From assembly GCF_013280595.1 (NCBI RefSeq), contig NZ_JAAATY010000035.1, positions 1 to 64,000 on the forward strand: a DNA stretch of 64,000 nt. The letters run 5' to 3'. Positions 8,331 to 17,600 of the stretch are shown piece after piece. This DNA comes from Kibdelosporangium persicum (GTDB lineage: Bacteria > Actinomycetota > Actinomycetes > Mycobacteriales > Pseudonocardiaceae). The position numbers and the translations under genes are program-made. The notes under the pieces are model-generated. The model did not search any database. It was not told the DNA's origin and saw only the letters and a list, made by a program, of their open reading frames with translations. Every line of letters starts with the position of its first letter. Position 1 is the first letter of the stretch.

Positions 8331-8749
8331 GCGCGCCGATGGTCAACGAGACAGCGGATGCTCCGCCACCGCTGTGGATGCGCCCGCTCGCGCGGCTCGC
8401 AGTCCTGCTAGCCCTAGTCATCGCGAAGCTGTCACCCGAGCGCCAGTTCGCGCTGCTGAATGTCCTGCGCCGGGGTGCCCGTGCGAGCACGGTCCGGGAA
8501 ACCCACCAGGCGCGCAACGCCGTCCTGTTCTCCAGTGTGCTCTGCACTGGACCGTGGTGTCTGCAGCGGTCGATCGCCACCGCGCTTTTGTGCCGCCTGT
8601 GCGGCACCTGGCCGGAATGGTGCGTGGGAGTGCGGACCGAACCATTCCGGGCCCACGCCTGGGTCCAGGTCGACGGCACACCCGTGGACGAGGACACCGA
8701 GCAAGTCGACCAGTTCCACCGAATGGTCGTGATCCGGCCGAGATCGTGA
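8327..8749 (+). CDS. Lasso leader peptidase (transglutaminase-like, B2)
   Basis: A 140-residue transglutaminase-like cysteine protease that would remove the leader after Arg25 of the precursors. The likely catalytic triad is Cys78 (GPWCLQRS), His110 (FRAHAWV) and Asp116 (VQVDG), in the order and spacing of lasso B2 enzymes. The N-terminal part has a hydrophobic stretch (LARLAVLLALVIAKL) that could contact the membrane or B1. Its ATG overlaps the B1 stop. It is followed after 13 bases by the oxygenase gene, so the cluster continues. Confidence 0.9.
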   Translation: MSAPMVNETADAPPPLWMRPLARLAVLLALVIAKLSPERQFALLNVLRRGARASTVRETHQARNAVLFSSVLCTGPWCLQRSIATALLCRLCGTWPEWCVGVRTEPFRAHAWVQVDGTPVDEDTEQVDQFHRMVVIRPRS

Positions 8750-8762
8750 CAGGAGCACCACA

Positions 8763-9698
8763 ATGACTGTGTCACACGGGTTCGATCTGCTCACCACGCA
8801 GAACGCGAACATCGAGTCGGCCTGGGGAGTCCGGACGACCCCGGTACCGGTCGCACCGTCCTTGCTCGCCTCCGTCGAGCAGATCGCGATCGACCGACTG
8901 CTGGCGACGGAGGGACTTCGGCCGCCGTACATTTCCTTCGCACGCAACGGCAAACAGGTCCCCGATCGGGCAGTCACCGTCGGCGCGGTGCCATCAGCGG
9001 ACCCGGACGCCGGGCAGTTGGACGGAGCGAAGGCCAGGGCACTGGTAGCCGACGGAGCCACCGTGATGCTCTACCAGGCGCACCGGTGGATCGGCTCGCT
9101 CGGTGAGATCGCCGCGCGCCTGTCGTCGGCGCTGCGCGCCCGGTGCGACGTGACGGTGTTCCACACACCTGCGCACAATCCAGGACTCGCCTGGCACCGA
9201 GACGGCCAGCACGTGATCGCCGTGCAGACAGCCGGCTCGAAAGAGTGGCACGTGGAACGCAACGCGCCGACGAACTGGTGGGCCACTGGCGCTCTTGTCG
9301 GCGACGGCCCAAGCACCGAGGTCACGCACCTCACCCTCCGCCGTGGCGAGGCGCTCTACATGCCACCGGGAGTGGCACACACCGCACGCGCTACCGACGA
9401 GACAAGCACACACGTGTCGTTCGTCATCCAGGAGCCGGAGACGAAGGACCTCATGCTCGCGATGTTCGAACGTGCGTTGCAAGACGTCCGAACCAGGCTT
9501 GAGGCAGGGCCGATCGCAGAGCGAGGGGCGCGGGCAACGGCTGTGGCACGCGAACTCGCCACAACCATCCATGACCTCGACGTCGACGAGTTGCTCAGCC
9601 TGGTGGAAGAGGACGCCATGGCGACAGAGCAGCCACCTACCAGCCCGACAGAGCCTGCCCCTGGGGACGCGCTGAAGTGGAAGCTGGCTGGGGATTAG
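8763..9698 (+). CDS. JmjC/cupin-type 2-oxoglutarate-dependent oxygenase, probable lasso tailoring enzyme
   Basis: A 311-residue protein with AGGAGC 6 bases before its ATG. It carries an iron-binding facial triad typical of cupin/JmjC oxygenases: His145-x-Asp147 in LAWHRDGQH and His206 in MPPGVAHTA. The strand between them (VIAVQTAGSKEWHV) fits the double-stranded beta helix of the ribosomal-oxygenase (Cupin_4) group. The C-terminal 90 residues are helical and then low-complexity (PPTSPTEPAPGD). Relatives hydroxylate protein side chains. Sitting inside the operon between the peptidase and precursor A2, it most likely hydroxylates one or both lasso peptides. Which residue is modified cannot be told from sequence. 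This is not one of the common lasso tailoring enzymes I know. Confidence 0.75.
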   Translation: MTVSHGFDLLTTQNANIESAWGVRTTPVPVAPSLLASVEQIAIDRLLATEGLRPPYISFARNGKQVPDRAVTVGAVPSADPDAGQLDGAKARALVADGATVMLYQAHRWIGSLGEIAARLSSALRARCDVTVFHTPAHNPGLAWHRDGQHVIAVQTAGSKEWHVERNAPTNWWATGALVGDGPSTEVTHLTLRRGEALYMPPGVAHTARATDETSTHVSFVIQEPETKDLMLAMFERALQDVRTRLEAGPIAERGARATAVARELATTIHDLDVDELLSLVEEDAMATEQPPTSPTEPAPGDALKWKLAGD

Positions 9699-9765
9699 CG
9701 CTGGCGGCCCTCTCGTGCAGATCGAGCTTCAGTTCCCTTCGCTGACGAGGAAGGAGGTGAAGAGC

Positions 9766-9897
9766 ATGGACGAGACGACAGCGGATCGCTACGAGGCGCC
9801 CGCGCTGGTCGAGATCGGCGGCTTCGTGACGAAAACCCGTTGGGTGGGTGGCGGCCGGATCCCGGATCTCATCCTTACGTACATCATTGACGCCTGA
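9766..9897 (+). CDS. Lasso peptide precursor A2
   Basis: A 43-codon gene starting at the ATG at 9766 with GGAAGGAGGTGAAGAGC immediately upstream. A longer reading from 9715 in the same frame would overlap the ribosome site and is unlikely. The leader matches A1 at Y9-E-A-P12, LVEIGGF (14-20) and KTR (23-25). The predicted core is WVGGGRIPDLILTYIIDA, 18 residues, with Trp1 and Asp9 forming the ring and Pro8 just before the acceptor as in A1. It has no cysteine, so it would be a class II lasso peptide, unlike A1. Arg6 in the ring and Asp17 in the tail are features A1 lacks. It is the last gene of the cluster, 67 bases after the oxygenase. Confidence 0.88.
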   Translation: MDETTADRYEAPALVEIGGFVTKTRWVGGGRIPDLILTYIIDA

Positions 9898-9933
9898 CCC
9901 TCGTGACTCGATGTGCCGGTTCTTGGCGGCTGT

Positions 9934-10333
9934 TCATGTCCAGGCATCGTGGACGGACTTATTCGATCGGTCATTGAACGCGTACTGATAATCCCGAGTG
10001 CGCTGGCGGGCGAGCGTGTCGTTGATCATGATCGCGATGCGTTCGCCTTGCCAGTGCACCGTCGGTGCAGGAGCGCCGCGAGTGGCGCCCCGTCGATCGG
10101 AACTGAACGGCACCCTGGCGTCGCAGAGTTGCCGCTGCAGCCCGCCGCAACACCATGATCTCGACGTCCTTGCCCGCACCATGGCCACAGGAACCGTCAC
10201 CGGAAGAGCCGTACGGCACAACCGAGGCACGGGACCAGGACCTTGTCGTCAACGGCCATGAGTGTTTGTCCAGTCGTTGTCGATGGATGAGGCCGCAAGT
10301 TGCAGCGGTCGCGTCCATCATCACGGTCGTCAC
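9934..10333 (-). pseudogene. Decayed transposase/integrase remnant
   Basis: Two overlapping minus-strand frames hold pieces that read as one IS-type integrase only if frames are joined. One gives KDVEIMVLRRAAAA, the other GLQRQLCDARVPFSS and then VHWQGERIAIMI. 'EIMVLRRQL...' followed by 'R-F-S-D-R' is common at the start of IS481/IS3-type transposases in actinomycetes. No complete frame, DDE motif or terminal repeats are seen. It separates the lasso cluster from the transporter genes. The rest of 9898-10532 shows nothing I can name. Confidence 0.4.
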
Positions 10334-10532
10334 GATGGGAACTCTTTCGTACTCATCGCCGTAGGGGGCGTAGAACTACTCGCGGCGCTGGGCTCGGCGA
10401 CGATGACCATCCGGCACTGACGAGGCGCGCGAGTCCGTCGTCCCCGTGCAAGGTGAGTGTCCGGCGCCGCGCCAGCCGACGAGGACCGTTCGTTGGAGCA
10501 GTGCGATCTGATCAGTACGCAGGAGGTTTCGC

Positions 10533-10622
10533 TCAACGCCGTTTTCGCTCCAGGAACCGCAACATCAACGCGATCAGCACGAACGCCGCGATCAGGATGA
10601 GCGGGAAGATCATTTCGGACAT
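10533..10622 (-). CDS. Possible 29-residue single-span membrane protein
   Basis: A 30-codon frame, MSEMIFPLILIAAFVLIALM followed by LRFLERKRR. It has one strong hydrophobic helix and then a basic tail, the usual look of a tiny inner-membrane protein with its C-terminus inside. It lies 132 bases downstream of the ion transporter in the same direction, so it might be an accessory subunit. The ribosome site (GAGAA) is weak. Confidence 0.4.
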   Translation of the reverse strand: MSEMIFPLILIAAFVLIALMLRFLERKRR

Positions 10623-10754
10623 GGCGTGTCCATTCTCATGCGGGCTTCGACGACCGTCCATCGAGCGTATCGCTTCCCGCCGGGCAACGGAATCACGACG
10701 GCCGCCGTGCTCGGTGATCGCGTGCTGAAGTTACCGGCCTGACCTGGTTCACCA

Positions 10755-12041
10755 TCACCATACGAAGTAACGCAGCCAGAGATAGGGCGCCGCGATCACG
10801 ATGGTGATCAAGGTGACGATCACGCCTTTCTTGGTGAATTCCCAGAAGCTGATGGGACTGCCGGCTCTGGCGGCGATGCCGAGCACGACGACGTTGGCAC
10901 TGGCGCCGACGGCGGTCATGTTGCCGCCGAGGTCCGCTCCCAGTGCGAGCGACCACCACAGAGCCTGCGACTGCGCGGGGTCCGCGACACTGCCGGCCAG
11001 TTGTTGGACAAGCGGACTCATCGTCGCCACGTAGGGAATGTTGTCGATGATGCCGGACAGCACCGCGGAGACGCCAAGGATCAGCATGACCGCCAGCAGA
11101 GCGTCGCCGCCTGTCGCTTCGGTGGCCACAGTCGCGAGGTCGCCGATGACGCCTGTTTTGACCAGTGCGCCGACCATGATGAACAGGCCTGCGAAGAACA
11201 GCAGCGTCTCCCATTCGACGCCGTCCATGTAGTCCCGCGGTCGCAGGCCGGAGATCAGCACGAGCACGCCCGCGCCGAGAAGAGCCACAATGGACGGTTC
11301 GATGTGGAGCGCGGAGTGCCCGACGAACCCCGCGAACACCGCCAGCAGCACGACACCACACTTGACCAGCAGCCGCTTGTCCCGGATCGCCTCACGCTCG
11401 TTGAGCGCCATGACACCCTCGATGCGTTCCGGGTCAGCCGTGAACGAGCCACGGAACAACAGCGGCAGGATCAGTGTGAACACGATCAGCTCGACGACGA
11501 TGATCGGGGCCATGTGCACGAGGAAGTCGTTGAACGACAGGCCCGCCCGGCTGCCGATGATGATGTTCGGCGGATCGCCGATCAACGTGGCCGCGCCGCC
11601 GATGTTCGACGCCAGTACCTCGGCGATGAGGAACGGCACCGGGTTGATGCCGAGCCGTTCGCACACCAACAGGGTGACCGGCGCGATCAGCAGTACGGTG
11701 GTGACGTTGTCCAGGAACGCCGAGGCGATGGCGGTGATCAGGACCAGCAGGATCATCACGCGCAGCGGCGAGCCACCCGCCCGCTTGGCCGCCCAGATGG
11801 CGACGTATTCGAAGACACCGGTCTTGCGCAGCACACCGACGATGATCATCATGCCGAGCAGCAGGAAGATGACGTCCCAGTCGATGCCGGTCTCGTGGGA
11901 GTAGAAGGCGTCCTCGGAGCCCACGACGCCGAGCGCCAGCAGCACCGCGGCGCCGCCGAGCGCGGCCATCAGACGATGGACCTTCTCGGTGGCGATGAGG
12001 ATGTAGGCCACCACGAACACGGCGACCGCGACGGCGATCAC
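10755..12041 (-). CDS. Ion transporter of the ArsB/NhaD (IT) superfamily
   Basis: A 428-residue polytopic membrane protein with about 11-12 hydrophobic segments. Two internal repeats carry the family signatures: [20 protein letters not shown] in the first half, with [20 protein letters not shown] after it, and [18 protein letters not shown] with [20 protein letters not shown] in the second. These are the re-entrant hairpins of ArsB/NhaD/P-protein transporters. The substrate (arsenite, sodium/proton or a dicarboxylate) cannot be told. The start is GTG at 12041 with GAGGAG 8 bases upstream. The upstream CBS gene ends 10 bases before it, so the two form an operon. Confidence 0.88.
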   Translation of the reverse strand: MIAVAVAVFVVAYILIATEKVHRLMAALGGAAVLLALGVVGSEDAFYSHETGIDWDVIFLLLGMMIIVGVLRKTGVFEYVAIWAAKRAGGSPLRVMILLVLITAIASAFLDNVTTVLLIAPVTLLVCERLGINPVPFLIAEVLASNIGGAATLIGDPPNIIIGSRAGLSFNDFLVHMAPIIVVELIVFTLILPLLFRGSFTADPERIEGVMALNEREAIRDKRLLVKCGVVLLAVFAGFVGHSALHIEPSIVALLGAGVLVLISGLRPRDYMDGVEWETLLFFAGLFIMVGALVKTGVIGDLATVATEATGGDALLAVMLILGVSAVLSGIIDNIPYVATMSPLVQQLAGSVADPAQSQALWWSLALGADLGGNMTAVGASANVVVLGIAARAGSPISFWEFTKKGVIVTLITIVIAAPYLWLRYFVW

Positions 12042-12051
12042 CGGTCACTCC

Positions 12052-12495
12052 TCAGCGCGGTAGAGCGAGCTCCAGCAACCGGGACGCGGTGACAACCCCC
12101 AGGATCTCGCCCTTGTCGACGACCGCGACCAACGGGCAGCGCATGCGTGCCATCACCGCTGCCACTTCGATGATCGTGTCGTCGGCCTCCGCGACTGCCA
12201 GCTCCGGCCGGTCCTTGGGCAGCAGTTCCCGCACGGTGTGCCCGGACAGTTTGGTGGCCACTTTGTCGGCGAACTGCTCGTCGATCACACCGGCCAGCGC
12301 CGGGTCGTCCTGCACATAGCTCGGCACCAGGAACCGCACCACCTGGGACGCGCCGAGCACTGAGTGCGGCCTGCCGTCGGTGTCCGTCACCACCAGGCCG
12401 GGCATGCGGTGCTCGCCCATCAGCCGGGCGGCCTCCAGCGCGTCGGCGTCCAAGCTGGTGACCGGGTAGGCCTCGGCCATGTTTCGCGCTTGCAC
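12052..12495 (-). CDS. CBS-domain protein, likely regulator of the adjacent transporter
   Basis: A 147-residue protein consisting of a CBS pair: first repeat about residues 6-70 (ARLMGEHRMPGLVVTDTDGR, then SVLGASQVVRFL), second about 85-145 (DDTIIEVAAVMARMRCPLVA, then GEILGVVTASRLL). CBS pairs sense adenine nucleotides or ionic conditions and often gate transporters. It lies immediately upstream of the ion transporter in the same operon, which supports a regulatory role there. The start may be GTG at 12495 or ATG at 12480; neither has a strong ribosome site. Confidence 0.85.
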   Translation of the reverse strand: MQARNMAEAYPVTSLDADALEAARLMGEHRMPGLVVTDTDGRPHSVLGASQVVRFLVPSYVQDDPALAGVIDEQFADKVATKLSGHTVRELLPKDRPELAVAEADDTIIEVAAVMARMRCPLVAVVDKGEILGVVTASRLLELALPR

Positions 12496-12838
12496 ATCCG
12501 CAGGATACGACGGTCGAGACGCTCATGCTGACTTGCTGTCGTGGTCTTGACGCGCCGGTCGACAGGATCGTCCGGGCCGCGACGCCGGACAGGGACACGC
12601 TGAGGAGCAACACCACGCCGAACGCGAGCACCAGCACCACGGAGAAGTCTCCTCTCGCCCGACTCCGCTCCACCGTGCAGCGGAGTGCCGACCAGACTTC
12701 CCGGCGCACCGCGCGTAAAGATGCCGCAAAAATGGATCACGAGCAAATCGGCGGTCTGCTGTCTGCCGCGCGGTCCGGCACGCCTCGGGGTGGCGGCAAG
12801 GAAGCCCGTACCCCGGCGAGGGGCGCGACTGGGGCCTA
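12496..12838 (-). other. Possible membrane-protein remnant upstream of the CBS gene
   Basis: The minus strand encodes from about 12709 a run RREVWSALRCTVERSRARGD followed by a strongly hydrophobic stretch (FSVVLVLAFGVVLLLSVSLS). The frame then degenerates and runs into the CBS gene out of frame. It looks like one transmembrane segment of a broken gene, but I cannot name the family. Otherwise nothing is seen here. Confidence 0.3.
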
Positions 12839-13000
12839 GGCCGTGTTTCAAATGCCCGATCGCGATAGCCGGGCCGGATGCGGCCCCTGACGCCACCGCG
12901 GGACCGCCCAAAGACAACCAGTATTCGCGGCGATCCCGCGGCGACGCCAGGAACCGCCCCGATCCCGACTCTCATCGACCGGGACATTCGAAACACGACC
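12839..13000. mobile_element. 162-bp MITE-like element with terminal inverted repeats and TA duplication
   Basis: The left end GGCCGTGTTTCAAATG (12839-12854) and the reverse complement of the right end (12985-13000, GGTCGTGTTTCGAATG) match at 14 of 16 bases. TA flanks both ends (12837-12838 and 13001-13002), consistent with insertion at TA, as for IS630- or some IS5-type transposases. The interior has no reading frame. The right end abuts the former stop codon of the oxidoreductase pseudogene. Confidence 0.7.
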
Positions 13001-13529
13001 TAGCGAGCCAGTTCGGTCAGAAGCCCGATCGTCCGGGTCTGTTCCTCTTCCGCCCGAGGGGCATCACGACGAGTTCGGTGGCGCCGGCGTCGAACAGTTG
13101 GCTGATCTGGTGCTCGACAGTGGTTTCATCACCGATGAGGACCGCGTCCTCGGGACCGGACGCGCGACCTCGGTCAAGCATGGCGCGGTAGCTGGGCATC
13201 TGTCCGACCATCCCGAAGTGCTCGGCGACCCATGCCCGGCGATCGTCCCCGTGGGACGTGACACAGGCGACTGTGGCGGCGACGACACGAGGTACCTTGC
13301 TGCCAGCCGCAGGGGCAAGCGGGTGCCGGGGGTAGGTCGGTACCACCGCGGTACCGAGCTCGATGCCGGGCACTTGCCTTCCGGCGACCGCCAGTGTGGT
13401 CAGCGCGTCCCGGCCGGTGCGCTGCGCCAGCCAGACTCCGGCAAGACCGGCCGTGGCCGCGGCGCGCATCTGGTCGATGACCGTCTCCAGGGATGGTCCC
13501 ATCTCATCCACGCCGAGTCCGATGCGCAT
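13000..13529 (-). pseudogene. LLM-class F420-dependent oxidoreductase, internally deleted and frameshifted
   Basis: From the ATG at 13529 the frame begins MRIGLGVDEMGPSLETVIDQ and continues to LAVAGRQVPGIELGTAVVPT, a normal luciferase-like (LLM) N-terminus. It then jumps from HPLAPAA directly to VPRVVAATVACVTSHGDDRR, which belongs near residue 200 of such enzymes, so roughly 100-130 central residues are missing. Near the 3' end, AELVVMPLG is followed by an off-frame RKRNRPGRSGF. Restoring one base would give a family-like ending (EEEQTRTIGLLTELAR) and a stop at 13002-13000, where the MITE begins. A catalytically useful protein is very unlikely. Confidence 0.75.
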
Positions 13530-13700
13530 CGGGTGACTGTAACGGCGTGTCCCGACGTTCCTTGTGCCAGAAAGTAATTCCGTCCGGGCATTCTGCCCGG
13601 ACGGGCAAACCCGGACTCGCGCCAGTACCCGTGCGCAAGCCCGGCGGTAGGTGATCTTCGCCTGGCGGAGCCTTACGGACATCGGCGATGACGGACCGCC

Positions 13701-14360
13701 TCACAGTGCGGCCTGGTTGAGCTCGGTCAGTGTGATGACACCGTCGTCGAGTGCTCGGGTGACGAGGTCGCTCTTGGTGCGGGCGGCACGGCCGACCGTC
13801 GCGTACTTCACCCGTGCCCTGGTGATGTGCGTGTCGACGGTCTTGACGGTGATGTGGAGCTTCGCGGCGACGAGTTCCTTGGACGTCGAGGCGAACCAGG
13901 CACGCAGGACCTCCACCTCGCGCGGGGACAGGCGCGGCTTGCTGGGTGCGTCGTCCGCGCCGGGCAGTGGCGCAACGGTGTATGGCAGGCCTCGCGCGGC
14001 CGCGCGGATCGCCGGCACGAGGTGCTCCGGACCTTCACGCTTGGTCAGGTACGCGAGTGCGCCGAGGTCGACGCACTTCGTCGCGGTCGCATGGTCGGCG
14101 CGTGGCGAGTACACGACCACCCGGCGTCCACTGTCGACCAGCCGGCGAAGCTCACCGAAGTCCGGCGTCCCGGGCACCAGCTCCAGGTCGAAGATCACCA
14201 CGTCCGCGGTGGCGCCCGGCCCGGTCCACACGTCGGCCAGCCGCGCCCCGGCGTCGACGAGACGGATCGGCGGATCGGCCCGCTCACACCAGTACCGCAC
14301 GCCCGCCACGATGACCGCGTGGTCGTCCACGATCACCGCTGTGATCAACTCGGCTGCCAT
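13701..14360 (-). CDS. LuxR/NarL-type response regulator
   Basis: A 219-residue two-domain protein. The receiver domain has the acidic pair Asp12-Asp13, the phospho-acceptor Asp58 in VVIFDLEL, and Lys107 in AYLTKREG. The C-terminal LuxR helix-turn-helix occupies about residues 140-205 (LSPREVEVLRAWFASTSKEL, then VKTVDTHITRARVKYATV). No sensor kinase is next to it, so its signal is unknown. It is divergent from the nSTAND1-WD40 gene, with about 330 bases between them. That gap shows no further gene and should hold both promoters. The start at 14360 has GGAAGGAGG upstream. Confidence 0.88.
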   Translation of the reverse strand: MAAELITAVIVDDHAVIVAGVRYWCERADPPIRLVDAGARLADVWTGPGATADVVIFDLELVPGTPDFGELRRLVDSGRRVVVYSPRADHATATKCVDLGALAYLTKREGPEHLVPAIRAAARGLPYTVAPLPGADDAPSKPRLSPREVEVLRAWFASTSKELVAAKLHITVKTVDTHITRARVKYATVGRAARTKSDLVTRALDDGVITLTELNQAAL

Positions 14361-14694
14361 GGGGCCTCCTTCCAGGGAGAGCGTGTGAGGCGGTGCGGGC
14401 GAGCGGACTGCTTCGGTCGCGTCCCGGTCACTCCGATCCCCGCTTCCCGCCCCGCAGCCCGTACGGCTCGACGCTCCCGATCACGCTTGCTGTCCTCCTC
14501 AGAGCTGTCTGGAAATCCCGACGAACCTCGCGTATGGCGACGACCGGTGGTCGGTCCTGCGGACCGACCACCCCCGGACCGGGACGGGCGAACGCTACGA
14601 CGCGGATCCGGGTGAGCAGGGACCCTGCGGCGCATTAGCGCAGGTCAGGCAGTAAAGTGGATTGTCCGGTCCGGCCGGTCAGCAGTGTTGAGAG

Positions 14695-17600
14695 GTGGGG
14701 GGGTTGACCGAACACGACCGCGAGGCCCGTGAGCTGTTCACCGACCGGTTCACCCTTCTGCTGGCGATCGCCGGTGACCCACCGCTGCGTCGGGTCGCGC
14801 ACTGGGCGGCGAGTTCACGCGTGACGGACGACCGGCTCCAGCCGGTCGTCGTCCCCGCGCAGCGCATCAGCGATTGGCGGCGCGGTCGCAATGTTCCGGC
14901 TCGGTTCCGACAACTGGCCGCCGTGCTGGTGCCGTTGATCCGGAAAGCCTCCTCAGCCACGCCGCAGCCTCCGGTGGACGGCTTGTACGACATGCGCGCG
15001 TGGGAAGACTGGTGGAAAGCGGCCGCGTCGAGCCGGGCGAAGACGCAGGACCGCGAAACCGGCTCGTCGTCGGACACGCCGGAAGACCCACTGTGCCCCT
15101 ACCGCGGTCTGGCTTCGTTCCGGCCGGAGGATTCCGGCTGGTTCTTCGGCAGGGGGAAGGCCACGGCGGAACTGACGGCACGGCTGGAGCAGGGCGCGGA
15201 CACCGGCGGGATCGTGATGGTCATCGGTGCCTCCGGTGTCGGCAAGTCCTCGTTGCTGCAAGCCGGTCTGGCCTCCGCCGCGGCCGACGACTGGCATGTC
15301 ACCACCGTGGTGCCGGGCGCGGAGCCGCTGGCGGAGCTGACTCGCCGGATCCCCGAACTTCGGGGCGTCGTCTCCCCGGAGGCGCACGAAGCCGGGCTCA
15401 CCTCGGCAGTGCGCGCCGCGGCCGTCGAACACGTGCGGCGAGCGGGGGAAGGCGCCGCGCGGGTGGTGCTGATCATGGACCAGTTCGAGGAGGTCTTCAC
15501 CGCGTGCGATGACGAGGACGAGGTGCGGACCTTCGTCCAGGTGCTGCACGCCCTCTCCGAGAGCGGCGTCGTGCTGGTCGTCCTGGGCGTTCGCGCCGAC
15601 TTCTACGAGCATTGCCTGGACCACCCCGAACTCGCGGAAGCACTGCAGAACCGGTCGATGGCGCTGGGGCCCATGACGGTGTCGGAACTGCGTGACGCGA
15701 TCACCCTGCCCGCCAGGAAGGTCGGCCTGAAGATGGAGCAGGGCCTGGTCGATCTCCTGCTCCAGGATCTCGGCGTGAGCGGGGGACGACGCCAGGCCAC
15801 CTACACCGCGGGCGCGTTGCCCTTGCTGTCCCACGCGCTGCTGGCCACGTGGCAACGCAGACAGGGCGGCAAACTGACCATCGCCGGATATCGCGCCACC
15901 GGCGGTATCCGGGGCGCGATCGCGACGACCGCGGAGCGGGCCTGGGCCGAACTGGCCGACACCGAGCGCGCGGCGGCGCGCTCCGTGCTCCTCCGGTTGG
16001 TGCACGTGGGTTCGGACACCAATGACACCCGCAGACGCGCCACCAGGGACGAACTCGTGGAGATCTCCCCGGAACGGGCGACACGTGTCCTGGAGGTCCT
16101 GACACGCTCGCGACTCGTCACGCTGGACTCGGGATCCGTCGAGATCACCCACGAAGCGCTGCTCCGGGCCTGGCCACGGCTGCGCGAGTGGATCGACCAG
16201 GACAGGGAAGGCAACCTGGTACGCCAGCGCATCGAGAGCGATGCGCGAAGCTGGGACGTCCAGGGACGCGACGTGTCATCGCTGTACCGGGGCGCACGGC
16301 TGGAAAGCTCGGTGCAGTGGGCGGGATCGGTGGAACTCACCCGCACCGCCCGGGACTTCCTGGCCGCGTCGACCAAGCACCGGCTCAGGAACACGTGGCG
16401 GGTGCGCGCCGCGGTGGCTGCTGTCTGCGTGTTCGCGCTGATCGCGGCGACCGCGGCGGTCGTGGCTTTCAACCAGCGCAACGACGCCGAGTTCCGCCAG
16501 CTCGTCGCCGAGGCCGACCGGCTGCGGGCAACGGACCCCTCGCTCGCCGCACAGCTCGACCTGGTGGCCCACCGCCTGCGCCCGGATGACGAACAGGTCC
16601 GGTCAAGGCTCGTGGCCGGGCAGAACACCCCTCTCTCGACACCGCTGAAAGGCCACACCGGGGACGTCTACCAGACCTCGTTCAGCCCCGACGGCCGGCT
16701 GCTCGCGACCGCGAGCCAGGACCACACGGTCCGGTTATGGGACGTGCAGGACAGGAGCCGCCCCCGTCCGCTCGGTGCGCCGCTCACGGGCCACAGCAGC
16801 TGGGTGTCGACAGCGGTTTTCAGCCCGGACGGGCGCACACTGGTCACCGCGGGCGACGACGAGACCCTGAGGCTGTGGGACGTCTCCGACCCCCGGAACC
16901 CCGAGCCGCTCGGCGCACCCGTCGACGGCCGGGGCGGCACGATCTACCAGGTCGCTTTCAGCGCCGACGGGAACACCTTCGCCGCCGCGAACGAGGACGC
17001 GACAGTCCGCCTGTGGGACGTCCGCGACCGCGGCAACCCGGCACCGGCCGGCGAACCGCTCACCGGAGCCTCGGGCCCGGTGCGGACGGTGGCCTTCAGC
17101 CCCGACTCCGCGAAGGTCGTCGCCGGGAGCAATGACGGGACAGTGCGATCGTGGACCCTCGGCGAACCGGGCCGGCCGGTGTCGCCCGGATGGGCGGTCC
17201 AGGCCCACAGCGCGACGGTTCACTCCGTCGCGTTCAGCCCGGACGGGCGCCTGGTCGCCAGCGGCGGGGACAAGGTGGTGCGGCTGTGGCGGGTGGGGAA
17301 CGACCAGGCGCTTGAAGAAGTCGGCCAAGCCCTCGTGGGCCACACCGCGTCAGTGTGGCAGGTGGTCTTCAGCCCCGACGGGCGGCAGCTCGCCAGCGTG
17401 GCGTCGGACGGCAACGCGCGGTTGTGGAACGTCTCGGAACCCACGCAAGCGAGCCAGATCGGACAGCCGCTCACAGCACACGGCGGTGGCGCCTTCTCGA
17501 TCGGGTTCAGCCCCGACGGCCGGTCGCTGGCCACCGGCACCGCCGACAACACCGTCCGGTTGTGGTCGTTGCCACCGGGTGTGCTGGTCGGGCACCACTC

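Noticed and set aside
9715-9765. Longer start for precursor A2
   Set aside because: It would put the strong GGAAGGAGG ribosome site inside the coding region and break the length match with the A1 leader.
11001-12092. Plus-strand frame of 363 codons rich in Asp, His, Gln and Arg
   Set aside because: Antisense to the ion transporter; the composition is what the reverse of a hydrophobic protein gives.
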